Positions 1 to 11,423 of a DNA stretch of 21,005 nucleotides are shown here, in pieces. Source of the DNA: Paramacrobiotus richtersi (lineage: Eukaryota > Tardigrada > Eutardigrada > Parachela > Macrobiotidae); assembly GCA_034698045.1 (NCBI GenBank), contig JAQGAU010001163.1:1-21005 (forward strand), in the 5' to 3' direction. Numbering within the stretch: position 1 is the stretch's first letter; each line of letters begins with the position of its first letter. The translations under genes were made by a program, and so were the position numbers. A model generated the notes under the pieces. It did no database searches, was not told the DNA's origin, and saw nothing but the letters and a program-made list of their open reading frames with translations.

Positions 1-1747
1 CACCATGACGTAGGAGGTTAATTTCATAAAGACACAAGAGTACATGATCATGGTGCTGAAGGCGGCCACTAAAAAGATGAAAAACCGGTAATAATCGGTG
101 GAATATAATTTACATATGGGCAGACGGATAAACTGAATGTAACATGTACTTACTCAAGTAGGAATGCAAAAACCACACAGCAACAGCTGGGAAAACGAGG
201 ACAGCGACCAGGTTGGCGATCTGCAGAGCGATTCCCACTTTTTCGCTGACTGCGCCCTACAAATTGCATTCGCATTATTTAAAAAAAAATACGGCCTAAA
301 AACCATGTTTTTATACGCCTCCAGATTAATCACGTAAATTAACGTTTAATTATTATACAATTCACCGGAAAAAAAGATAAAGGGGTCTGTCCAGCAAATC
401 TGTACTCAAATTTTTATCGATCGTAAAGAATAAATAATTATTAATGTTTTTTTCGTATGACCGAAGATACCAATCTGATTTTCGAATTGTTGTCGAAACG
501 TTTTCAATTTTCTTGTAATTACATGAATTTTTAAGGCTTACTTGAGACAGTTTCTGCTCGATTTTGAGTGCGTACAACACGAAGATATTGGAAGCCATGC
601 AGACGGTAAAACAAGGCCATCGATGCGGATCAGCCAAGATGACGGTGATCCACTGAATTGGATCAACAAGAATGCCGTATCTGCGGGCCAGATGAATTCA
701 AGTGTCAAGATGTTCAGATTACCAATTATCACAGACATTACTTGAGTACATTTTCCAGTAATAACCGGGCGTTTGACAGAATCTGTGAAAAACACCGGAA
801 AAATGTTCAACGAGAAAACAAACGTACAAATGGGATATTCGAATTTTCAAAATTCCAATTCAATACAAATTAAATTAATTTCAGTATTACTAAAATCGTT
901 GTTATCAAAATAACTGAAAAAATGGAGGAATTCTCACCAATAAAACGATGCAGAGATTCAAAAATCCTCGATAATTATTGTATCCGCTGGCTCCGCTGAA
1001 TAACGACTCGCGGGCTTTATGGATTCTGTAATTAACAAATCAATTCAGTTTCTAACAATAACATGGATTTCCGTTCTAATCCATTTTGAATGATGACGTG
1101 ATCACGAATGATTCAGTCAAAGAAATCACCCATAATGGGGTGTTACGTACCCTAAAGGCATAAAATTCTGAATGAGCTCGGACATAAATATATCCAAAAA
1201 AATTACAAGAAAATAAAGTAATACGAAATGCAAAAAACGGTAACCATATAATATGAATACGGAAAAACGCAAACTTCGGTTTGATAAATATTAAGTAAAA
1301 ATGCAATTTCCAATTAATTATTTGAAAATAATTAAAGGCACACTGCATGTGCAAAAAACCAATAGCTAATGAAGCCAGAAAATAATCGAGCGAAGAAAAC
1401 GTAAAAAAACGTAAAAAAAGAGTGGCTAATAAAGTGATCAAAATTCACAGAAATGTATGATTTTATCGGTACCCGGTTACCAGAAGTATGCTGTTCTAGA
1501 AATGATACTGATTCTAACTATAGGTATTAAATATTAATTCGAACAATTAAAAATACACGTACGGTTTGTCGAAAATCCGAAAGGTTTCCTTCTTATGATC
1601 CTTCTTGTGATCCTTGTCATTCTGGTCGCCCGTCGCCGCCACTGCTTCCCCTTTCGCTCCGCCATTGGGTACGGTGTCCTCTTCGGAGCTGGAGCTGAGT
1701 TTCTCCTGGGACTTTTGTAATTCACCAATTAATTTCCGCTGCACCAT
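1..1747 (-). CDS. DGAT1: Diacylglycerol O-acyltransferase 1 (DGAT1), N-terminal part, cut by the left window edge
   Basis: Exons in gene order: 1563-1747, 938-1025, 742-782, 542-680, 154-256 and 68 to 1 (continues beyond the window). All introns are GT-AG and phases match, giving 208 residues. DGAT1 is an ER membrane MBOAT enzyme that joins diacylglycerol and acyl-CoA into triacylglycerol. Residues 1-61 are a charged, Ser/Glu/Lys-rich cytosolic tail. Family landmarks follow in order: ESLFSGASGYNNYRG (residues 68-82), ILSNARLLLEN (92-102), KYGILVDPIQ (105-114), DPHRWP (122-127) and GAVSEKVG...NL...FPA (152-175). KYGILVDPI separates it from sterol acyltransferases. Hydrophobic segments lie near 83-100, 127-143, 158-180 and 187-203. 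The catalytic Asn/His region is outside the window. The start is the ATG at 1747-1745; the frame is open upstream but has no earlier ATG there. Intron 1 (1026-1562, 537 nt) holds only a chance Phe-rich ORF; the intron at 681-741 is just 61 nt. It diverges from the STRIP gene. Confidence 0.95.
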
Positions 1748-2487
1748 CGCGAAGGCAGGTCCGACGGAATAAGGTAGTAAAAGGCGGAGTACTCTACACA
1801 CCGGCCAAGCGGATGAAAACTTATGAATACCGCATTGACGGTTTGATCAAAACAGATGGTCAATTGGAACGCAGCCAGATCGACGCGGAAAAGATGGAGA
1901 TGCTTGATAAAACAAACAAATGAGTAATGACGCGGTGTTCCGTTCACACCTGGCAAGGGGCCAGTGCAAGTTCGGGTTATTGGTAAACAAGTGTACAATT
2001 CAGCACTAGGGAACGATATCACAGATTTTACAAACTGGAGCGCATGAAAAAAACAACTGGCGGCTGCGGCGATTTATTAAACGAATTTCTACTTTTCCAT
2101 GAAAAAGCTGCTGTGTTGGAGCTGCAAGCCTGCAACCATTTGCATTCAATGGCTGTGGTGTGGCGAGGTATCTTCCACGTAGGTCGGCGCCAAATCGCCT
2201 TCCCACCAAAGGACCCTCCACTCGCTGCGCTCCTGTGATAGAATTTTGCTCTTGCGTTTTTCCGTGTTTGCGTTTGTTGGCTTTCGTGGTTTCAGTGATG
2301 TTTGGAACTTTGGTTTTGAAGCCATTTTGTCTTAATGCTCACGTGGTACTTACAGATTTTTCGCAACATTCGACATGTAAACCTGTTTTTCAGAAAGTTT
2401 TCCATGGCTGTAAGGCCGTTTTGCACTGGCTGAAGTCTGCACAGCTGCATTTTCGTTTTTTTACCCGTTGTTTATACCTCTGCAACA
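1748..2487. promoter_or_regulatory. Divergent intergenic region, likely shared DGAT1/STRIP promoter
   Basis: These 740 nt separate the start codons of two head-to-head genes, so they should hold both 5' UTRs and both core promoters. No convincing TATA box was seen for either gene. A palindromic E-box CACGTG lies at 2340-2345, and a GC-richer stretch (about 2150-2235) contrasts with the AT-rich flanks. Short open frames here, such as 2160-2594 and the 1729-2022 complement, resemble no known protein and are probably chance. Transcription start sites cannot be placed from sequence alone. Confidence 0.5.
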
Positions 2488-5400
2488 ATGGCGGACGAAA
2501 ACGACGGCACCCGCAGTCCTCCCAGTCCGGGTATCTACATGCGGCAGCTAGCGCACGCTCCTGTCTTCCAGTTCGAACCCCTGGTGCCCAGTGACAGTGA
2601 CGGGGGCGAGGATGGTCTGGACGCCATGGGAGTCAGCAGCATCTCCGCCAGTCTGGCCGCAGCTGATCGCGCCCTTCCGCAGATGACGGGGAATCCGTAT
2701 GGGAGTGCGTTACCGATGCCAGAGATTTCGGATGTTATTTCCAATAGCGGGGGCAGTGGGTCGACGCGGTTCAGTGTCGGGGGGTCGTGGAGTTCGGGAC
2801 GGTCGAGTCGCGACTCGAATAATGGGGAGAATGATTATCAGGTAAAAATGATTTGGATCAGCTCATACACGAATAAGATAATGGATCATAAACGCAGTTT
2901 TGGTCGCAGTTATAAGTTATTTTACAAGAAAAATCGTGGATTGCAATTTGCGCGGACAGTGTTTTGCAGCTCCTGTGGCGGCTGGTATTTAGCGATAGAA
3001 CTCAAGCAAACTGCATCATGAAATCCAGAAAACGCTTCGATAATTCCGTTTCGCTCAGTTACCCATTGTTTATTTGTTTGTTTTACAGATGCGTGAGTTA
3101 TTGTTAAACGTTTTATTTTCTAGCAACAGGATGTTTAGCGGTCTTTTTTTGTTCCTACGAGTTGCTCAAATTCTAACAGAATAGACATTACGCGTTTGTG
3201 GCTTTCAGAATTTTTACAAAAAAAGTAAACATAATTGCATACATAGAAGTTGTACTACTTCAGTTTCGCAGTATTTACGAATAGATGTTTATTGCTTTGC
3301 GCGTTCTCTAATTTTTATCTGGGAATTCCTGCGACCGGTTTTTACAGAAATTTTTGAAATTTGCAGGTTATATTCTAGCGTGTTAAGCTAAACGGTATAC
3401 CACTGCGTTCGTAATGACCACGTTGCTCTTCCAGAATATCGGTGCGGAAAGTGAACCAGATTTGGTTTATTCCTACGACGATTCGGATATCTTACCAGTG
3501 GAACTTGCCGGTAAGCTTTTATTCTAAGTAAAAGACAGTGTGCGGAGTGTGTTATTTTTGCATACATGGTGGATTGTAGAACTGTACAGTTATTCTGAGA
3601 TTGGCGATTTTCTGCTGACCAAGCAGGCCTTTCTTGACATCTGGACTAACTGGCAGCGCGAGCGGAAATTTCAGAATCCTGGGAAACCGGCAATTATCGA
3701 TAATGTTACAATTGGTAATACGGTAATTGCATTTCTTTTATGACTGAGTCAAGTGTGTTTTCTCCATTGTAATCGATCCATTGACGATCTGATTTCTTGG
3801 AGTTATTTGTTAATTCAATTTACTCACATCACTACTTCTAAAAATGGCTTGAAGCAGTTTTACCACTTTTTTTGATTTCTTTAAGTTCAGCACTTTCTGT
3901 TAACTTATATATTTTGTCTATATTTTTGTATATTCTCTTGAACATATATTTAGTTAATTTTTAATTTACTTCTTTTTCTACCATTTACCATAGTAGTCTG
4001 CTTTCATCCTTTAATTGTTCATAGTTTTTGAGAAAAAACACTATTTTTCTTGGAAATTATTTCATTTTTATGTTTTACCAAACGAATAATTGGTTCCTTA
4101 TGCTATCAGAGTACCAATGGGACCATTTGGTTTCCAAAGAAAAAGACTGCTTTTGTGAATATCTCCTGGAACAGTGCGACCGGTCCGAACCGGAAGTGAG
4201 GAATAGAGCGCTAAAAGCCATTCTGCATCTCCTCCAAGGTACCGTAAGCTGGATAGTGGATACCGCCATATTTTTTGCGATTTTCCTGATGTGCAGAGTT
4301 GTAGTTGTTTATTACGTTGATTTTATTGATTTGTAGTTACATACGTATCGCAACGAACATTTCTCTGTTCATTAATTTCAGTTGTCTAGAGATCATTATG
4401 GAAGTATATCAGGAGCGCTTTGTGCACTTTAACTACTTGTAGTACTGTATTTAAGTTAACAAACCACGATGATGTGATACGGTGAATGGCGTAGGATAAG
4501 GGCTGTTATTTGATCAGTAAATCTGGGCCCGATACTTATTATTAGCAACAGCGGTAGATCTTTCGGACATCTAGTTAGTAGTTACTGTTGTCTTTTTACT
4601 GACAAAAGTTAAGAGAGAACAGATTTACAGTTAATTTTTTCAAAGATTGGGAGTGCTTGATGTTACTCATTTTTTTGCGTCGCACATGATATAAGCGTGC
4701 TGTTAACCATATAAATCGCAGTATTATTGACTGACGGTGAGCAAGTGAGACACGACGATGCTCTTCGCAAATGTGTACCAGTTAAGAACTGGGTTGGATT
4801 AGACTATGCATAATATTTTACAAATGGAGTAGTTAGTTTATTTCGCTCTACAGGTTGTTTTGTATTCTCGCGCGATTCCGACTTGATTCCCACCGGCCGG
4901 GACAATGCTTTCCGCTTCTACCGTCTGGGAGGACTGCAGATCTTCGTTCAGCTTTTGTTTTTGGATGCCGAGTAAAATGCACACCTTCCGTCATCTCCTT
5001 TACCCGAAAATGACCTTTATATTTTTCAGTGCACCACGGAATCTTCTCCGTTCCCCGGCACTTTCCATCGCCGACAGTCACAATCTCCGTGTCATCTGCA
5101 ACATTCTGTACCACATGATCGAACTCATCCGTACGCCGGATGTTAAGAACAACGAAGCGGATGTGCAGTTGCGCGCCGATTTTGCGGATGATTTAGGCAG
5201 TGTGGTGTTTGGCAAGAGCATCTTCCTGGCCCATTTGTTTGATCTCTTTATGCGCTATGCCAGTGGATTGGCGCCGCATTTCCCGTTGAAGAAATTACTG
5301 CTGCTGATATGGAAGACAATTCTGGTACGTGGTATGTTCAGGTAACAGCTACAGTGTAAGTAGCAGTTGAATCTAGAATATTGATCGAAATTAAGCAGCT

Positions 5401-8400
5401 CAGTTTCGTGCTAACTGTTTGTTCTTCAGATTATAGCTAAGGGTAATGTAGCTTGTTTTTTGGGTACTTTACCCGCACGTTCGAAGGTGGTCTGGTAATG
5501 AATCTGGTTGTTTAGAAAAAATAACTACAAAATCAGTAAAACACAAGTACAAAAAGAAACACCTACATTTCGTAATGTGTTGTAGTGCAGTGGCGGGAAC
5601 GCAGGTATTCAGATGTCCGCAAGTCGACATTATCAGTGAGAATTCTGTATAGTTTCGGATTTCCAATAAACTTCAGTTTGTTTCATTTTTTTTTTATTTT
5701 CTAATTCACTTCGGTATTTTTCTCGTCCTGCCTCTCTCATGTAGAAGCATTGAGTCGAACGACGAGCAAATTCGAACTTCGTGAAAGCTAGTGTTTTGTT
5801 TTAGCCAGGACTTAAATTAACAAAAGCGAGTACAACCAGATATTCTTACGGTTAACAATGTGTTCGCAAATATGTTTTATATGTAACAATGTCTCAATCG
5901 GTAATTTTTCCGTGAAGCTTCGGTTTCGCTTGGTTTAATGATACTGGGTGCCGATTTGAATGCGGTGCCAATTTACCGTAGGTCGGATTGAGACTACTAT
6001 GTGGCGTTTGTTTGAACCAGTAGGCAACAGGACGCACCGTTCTGTATTATGACTGTGCAGATAACTTGATCGAAGCTGAAAATATCTACAAAGAAAATAA
6101 AAAGGGTTTTTTAAAATTTTTTTTAAGTTTGCAAGTCTCAGATCGGTCGCAGAACTGTTTTCCGACCTTTCGAGCGCAGTAATAGCATTTCGAAGACGTT
6201 CCAGGTTGCTGCACTGCAGAGCATGCCTTTAAAAGGAGCTTGACGCGTGAACGCACAGATTCACAACCTGGAAATTCCGAAATATTTACCGTATATCTGG
6301 CGTTCTATATGCTGGAGTCTGCTGATATGGTCTGTTGGTGAATAGGTGACATGTGGTGGGACGGACGAGCTGAGGAAACTGAAGAACGAAGCGCGGGTAA
6401 AAGCCGGATTACCCCCGATCACCGAGGACACTCTGGAAGTGGCGAAACGGCTTCGAGCGTGTACGCCTCCGTTGTCGGTGTCGGACATGATGGAAGGCGG
6501 AAAAGGACGACAAGCGCGGTCATCTTTGGCCAAATACAAGGTGGGGGAGAAAATCCATGTGGCTAAGAAGCACAAACTGAACATTTATCCATCAAAGAAT
6601 AGAACTGATAGTGAGGCGACAACAATAATATTTATACAAAAAAAGTAGAGTAAACATAAAGTCCGAAACGAAATGAATGAGAACGTGAAATATGTTGAAA
6701 TCGAATGACTACGGTATGAAAGACACGACGCAGTTTTTGCGCCTTTGCACTACGGAAACACGTCTATAAAAGCAGGGCGTTGTCGTATACCCTTAACCCA
6801 GGAATGTGTTACACAAGGGATTGCGTTCATGATAGAAAGAACCATAAGTGTAAAACCCTTGTGAATATACAAAAAATCTGTCTGATCAGGGTCAACCCAC
6901 CAGGGATTCGGAATCCTTCTGGTTCACGAATGTCTCGGAAAGTGACGACCCACCCGGTCTGGACTCAGCGTCCGAAGGTGAGGACAAGGAAGAACTGGAA
7001 GTGAAGCATATCGAGCACTCCACCCGACGCACCGATTCCCACCCGGAAGCCTTCACCATCCGCCCGGAAACGGTGCTCTCCAAGTGTCTCCCGTGGACGC
7101 CGAAGATCCGTGACGAGGATATTCATCGGTTTATCTATATGGCGCGGGAAAAGTATGTGGGATTGAATCTGCCAGAGGATACGCGGACACTAATTGGACT
7201 GCCGCGGCCCATTGAGGAGAGCATCCAGGTGATGGGGAAATATGTGTATACGTCGCTGAGTGATGTCCAGATGAAGAAGGAGGAGGGCATTGCCAAGTAT
7301 CCCATGTCTCAGGTATGTTTCATATAGCATTTTGATACTGGTTCATCTATCTTAAAGAAGCAGCTGTGCCTGGTACTATAGTGGATAGACTCCAGATGAT
7401 GTGTAACCAGCAGCAGAAAAAGAAGAGTAGTTTGGCGATCTTAGGTTTACTGCATAGTTCAGAATAGCTGGCAGGTACTGCGTGAGTTTGATCTTCTTTA
7501 CCCATACACTACACCGTTACTCATTACACGGACATGCATACCGTACTGTACATGGTGAAATTCCAAGTTTCATGTTCCCTTTTAAAGAATGATGCTGTCG
7601 CTTTCCAGTGCTATTGCTAATTGTTGATCTATTTCGGTTTAAATTTTTACCGTTTCGGTTCATTCAGGCGTTCGGAGAATTCTTCCGGTAGGGCGTTGTT
7701 TATTGTTTTAGGACTAAAAATCAGTAAACTAATATTTCATCTCTAACGCTAATGCACGGTGCGGTTTCTAGTTTTCTGGAAACATTCTATTTCTCCCATT
7801 GAAAACTCGGTTTGGTTTATCGCCAAACATATTTGATATAGCATTTTTCTTGGGGGATGCGTACCTTTTGTTTGCATTAGCAAAATCCGTGAAGTAGGAA
7901 TATTGCACAGATACCTGTCTTTATTACGTCCGGCGTAAGCACTACTGTGTTACATGTCACATGGCAATGTAGTGCATTGGCTTTAACAAGTTGGTGTAAT
8001 GACGATCTTCCATACAAGTACAATAAAAGTTCGCAGACTGCTATTAGCATATTTTCTTTTACTTTTTTTAAATGCAGATTCTTAAACATTAATTACCTAC
8101 AGTATGTTGGTTTGGTACCGTTATGCATCATGCCATGTATTTAAGGTTATGCTTATCCTAGCATCTGCATTGTAACTGTGTAATGTTACTCCAGGGATCT
8201 GGTTTATCAAAAAAAAATGTCCTGTGATGTGAGTTCGGCTTGTCACTACAGTACTAACGAATATTTAACGTTTTTAGAAAGAGTTCCCAGTTAGCCGTTG
8301 AGATGCATTCTTAATGTTTATTATTGTGAATTTAGAAAGAAGATGGATTCGACGAAACACCGGTGGAGCGTATATATCAGGCTCTTTTGCCACAGATTGG

Positions 8401-10445
8401 AAACCAAATCGTAAGGCGCGGTATAATTTTCTGTTTTGCAGCGCGTTTTTCACAATTTCGTCTGATGTAGATTGGTCTGCTCAAAGTGTTGCTGGCATGT
8501 TCACCAACCAGCAAACCAAAAACGGAATCTCTCAATGTTCTGACCGATGTCATGCCGGAAATAATGCCGTATGTATTGCTAACAGTAACTGACATTTGCT
8601 CGTATTACAACTGTAAATTTGTGTAAAGATGAGAATTTCTTTTGTTGAATATGCGAAATTTTAAAGTTGTACGACATATTTTCAGAACGACAATGATCCA
8701 GACGATGAAGATGGGGATTGACACTAACCGACACAAAGAGATTATTGTAAAAGCCATTAGCAGCACAATTCTTCTGTTGTTAAAGCATTTGAAAATTAGC
8801 CATATTTATCAGGTACTTACTACATTTTCACACAAAGTGTGTTTGGTCTCGCAAAATGTTCGAATGATGGTTTTGTTGCAGTTTGAAACGGTGGCGCAGC
8901 ATCTAGTCATGGCAAACTGCATGGCACTCATTCTCAAGTTCCTTAATCAGAATATACTAGGCTACGTTCTGTCACGCAATGAGTAAGGCTATTAAATAAT
9001 ATTATTGTTGGTGTAATTTTTATAAATTTTTTCGGTCCTATTATTAGTAATGTTTTTATTAATTTTTTTGGCAGGAAAAAGGTGATTTTTTATTGATAAT
9101 TCTTGTCCTTTGTTCTGACAATATTTATGCGCTAGAATTATTGCATTCATGCAGTATTTTTCGGAAACGTCGTTTCATTTGATTAGTAGCGCAACATCTA
9201 CACAAAATGAAAAATTTTTGCATATTTCTGTAGGATTCCAGTTTTAACATTTCCCTCCATGCTATTTATGGCTTCCCATGAACTAACCAAAGAGCACATG
9301 GAAGCGTCCGATCAGAGTCTCTCCTGGCGCAATTTGCACTCGTGCATCAATCTCATCCGGATCCTGAACAAGACCGCCAAATGGAAACGCTCCCGTATCT
9401 TGGTGTTGGTGCTGTTCAAATCGGCGGCGATCCTGAAGCGGGCGCTGCGTATTCGCCACCCCGTGATGCAGCTGTACACGCTGAAAGCACTCAAAATGCA
9501 GTCGAAATTTCTGGGACGCCAGTGGCGACGACTGAATATGAAGACCATGTCGGCCATTTATGAGAAGGTCCGGCACCGGTTGATGGACGATTGGGCGTAT
9601 GGAAATGGTAAATAAACTTTGGAAATGTGTTAACAGCTGACCATATATATCTTAACAACTGCGTATAGCTTAAATTTATAAAAAGCGATTATTTTTTCTA
9701 CTCAAATAATTTTTTTTTATCTTTTCACAAAATTTGTCGAAATTACACATTTTATGTGACTCATGAGTTCACCCTGTGCATGCCATTGTACTACGGTTTC
9801 TTTAAAATGTTTTGCACATGGATTTAGCGAGTTTCTTCTATTAGGGGAGACTGCGACATTTCCGAAATTTGTATAGTGAAATCCAGTCTACTGCTAAACT
9901 GTTCTTTTACGAACGAAAATATACAATCTGCAGTCGAAGTCGTTATTGGAAAGTGATCGCAAATCGCGAAGTCAGATATAAACAAAAATGTTTGATACGC
10001 TAGTTAACATTCTACAGCAGGTTTTTCTCTAAAATGACGATAAATTTCGGTTTCACTGTCATTTCATGTAACTGCAGAATACCCAAGCCGCGTATCGCTA
10101 ATATTTCTTGAATGGGAATTCTTTAAAAAATAAATGTGGCTGGTTAAAGTTCCGGAGCATGAAGTGAAGAAAGTGGACTGCCAGCTGGAAGAGCGCCGAT
10201 TGCGCGTAACCCTGGATATTTTCAACAACCGCCGTTACCACGACATTCTCCGTCCCACCGTCACCTACGTGCAACCGGGACTGGAAGACTTCCAGCCGGT
10301 GGATGCGTCGCTATGTCGGGCTTTATCCATGCGCGTCCGCCTACCCGTTCACTATCAGATGGACTATGAAGGGTGGCTGGAGCGGGAGGTGTTCCAGGCG
10401 GATATTGACTGGGATCAGCTGATTGATGTGCGGTATATCGGATGA
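2488..10445 (+). CDS. STRIP1: STRIP1/2 (FAM40) homologue, STRIPAK complex scaffold
   Basis: Exons: 2488-2841, 3435-3510, 3580-3714, 4110-4238, 4854-4971, 5030-5324, 6346-6540, 6890-7312, 8336-8410, 8471-8568, 8686-8812, 8882-8982, 9234-9607, 10150-10445. The sum is 2796 nt (931 aa; vertebrate STRIP1/2 are about 835). STRIP is the scaffold of the striatin-interacting phosphatase and kinase complex (PP2A with GCKIII/MST kinases), which acts in Hippo signalling, cytoskeleton and trafficking. The N1221 domain spans roughly residues 125-400, with ELYSYSE (144-150), PALSIADSHNLRV, APHFPLKKLLLLIWKTIL and AGLPPITEDT. The DUF3402 domain runs from about 490 to the end, with LPWTPKIRDEDI, GLPRPIEESI, VNVLTDVMPE-like, TNRHKEIIVKAIS, SCINLIRILNK, GRQWRRLNMKTMSAIYEKVR, DDWAYGN and YEGWLEREVF. 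Exon 1 adds a 118-residue Ser/Gly-rich tail. The start ATG sits in an ACAATGG context. Introns 5 and 9 are only 58 and 60 nt. The exon 14 acceptor lacks a pyrimidine tract. Paralogue type (1 or 2) is not resolved. Confidence 0.95.
5325..6345 (+). other. STRIP intron 6 (1021 nt)
   Basis: The donor is CTG|GTACGT at 5324/5325 and the acceptor is AATAG at 6341-6345, both in phase 0. No conserved exon was found inside. It holds a box-A-like 12-mer (GTAGTGCAGTGG) from 5582 and AT-rich filler. Confidence 0.8.
7313..8335 (+). other. STRIP intron 8 (1023 nt)
   Basis: The donor is CAG|GTATGT at 7312/7313 and the acceptor is TTTAG at 8331-8335, in phase 0. No coding segment with similarity to STRIP or another family was found. 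A box-A-like sequence (GTAGTGCATTGGCTTT) begins at 7969. Short open frames on both strands here look random. Confidence 0.8.
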
Positions 10446-11423
10446 AAACAATGCGTATGTGGGATGCTGTTTTTTTAATCCTTGTTTGAGGGAGTTTAAA
10501 TTTATATGCTGACCTATGGGTTTAATATCGTCTGTAACATTTGTTTTAAAATGTTTAACATGTCCGTTGCTATTTGTTTGTGTTGATTGAATATTTTCTA
10601 AGGGTGGTTGTTAATAATTGAAATAATGTTAATGCATTTTTTGGGCTCGGAATGAATTGAATACGTTAACGTATTTTGAAGACGAAACTGATACCTCTTG
10701 CTGGAAAAAAACGGCAGATTTTGACGGAAGACATGACATGCCATTTTCAGAAACTAACTGAAGATATCAATTAATCTGTTGGAAAATAAAACAAGGTAGA
10801 GTTTTCTCTCTTTACAAAACCACGCATTCGATAAAACGGTCGTACTGTACCAGATCTACCGTTAACTAACGCTAAGTATTGTGCTCTTTATGAAGATGTT
10901 GTCTGAAAAGCAATGGGAAAACTTTTTTGTTTCTTTATGAAGTTTTTAGTCTGTAGCCGTCGAGTTTGGAATCTTTGTTGGTGGAAGCTGTCGCGTTATT
11001 ATCTGCACGCTGGTTTCTGTATGTTGTGCCAACATTTTTGTGATGTGTGGCATTCCGTAGTGCAGTGGCTTTGTCAGTGCGGACACGAAACATCTGATTA
11101 TGATCAGTACTACCGTTCATGGTATGTCCAATATCCACTTTGTAGATACCAGTTTTTGCACCTTTGACCGGTGAATCAGTGCACTGACTTTCGAACAGTA
11201 GTGCGAAATGTTCACTTCAAAATGTTCGATCATGGAGCAGCGTAAGCACGTGTCGGTGCAGGTTTGCTTGATGGTTATCGTATCGCAATCGCTTGCCAAA
11301 CACAAACACCCGCTGGTACTATTTCATAGATAAACCCTGTCGTATACGGTACCACTTCCAAAATTGTTGAGTGATTACTTTTTAGTCCAAGTTACCTATT
11401 TCAGTTTCTACCCATATATAAAA
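10446..11423. other. Intergenic region: STRIP 3' UTR and FATP upstream region
   Basis: No supported gene lies in this 978-nt stretch. The left part is the STRIP 3' UTR with a poly(A) signal at 10785-10790. The right part should hold the FATP promoter and 5' UTR. An open frame at 10913-11167 encodes a Cys/Trp-rich 84-residue peptide that I do not recognise and do not consider real. A GTAGTGCAGTGGC box-A-like sequence begins at 11057. Confidence 0.6.
10785..10790 (+). terminator. Poly(A) signal AATAAA for STRIP
   Basis: A canonical AATAAA hexamer lies 340 nt after the STRIP stop codon. It is the clearest such hexamer before the next gene on this strand. The cleavage site itself cannot be seen. 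Confidence 0.5.

Noticed and set aside
362-810. Membrane-protein segments first thought to be a GPCR
   Set aside because: After splicing, KYGILVDPIQ and SNARLLLEN are diagnostic for DGAT1, and the hydrophobic segments align with its N-terminal helices.
1076-1441. 121-codon Phe/Leu-rich open frame on the minus strand
   Set aside because: It lies wholly inside DGAT1 intron 1. The apparent membrane character comes from AT-rich sequence, and DGAT1 phase is continuous without it.
4239-4336. Open extension of STRIP exon 4 past 4238, using the stronger-looking GTAAGC donor at 4244
   Set aside because: That donor gives phase 0 and a stop soon after joining to exon 5. The donor at 4238/4239 keeps phase 1 and yields the conserved LLQGCF.
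9283-9576. Overlapping minus- and plus-strand frames across 9283-9576
   Set aside because: They are shadows of STRIP exon 13, whose own frame is strongly conserved (SCINLIRILNK, MKTMSAIYEKVR).
10913-11167. 84-codon Cys/Trp-rich open frame between STRIP and FATP
   Set aside because: No signal peptide, conserved Cys pattern or family similarity. It overlaps a repeat-like sequence and is probably chance.
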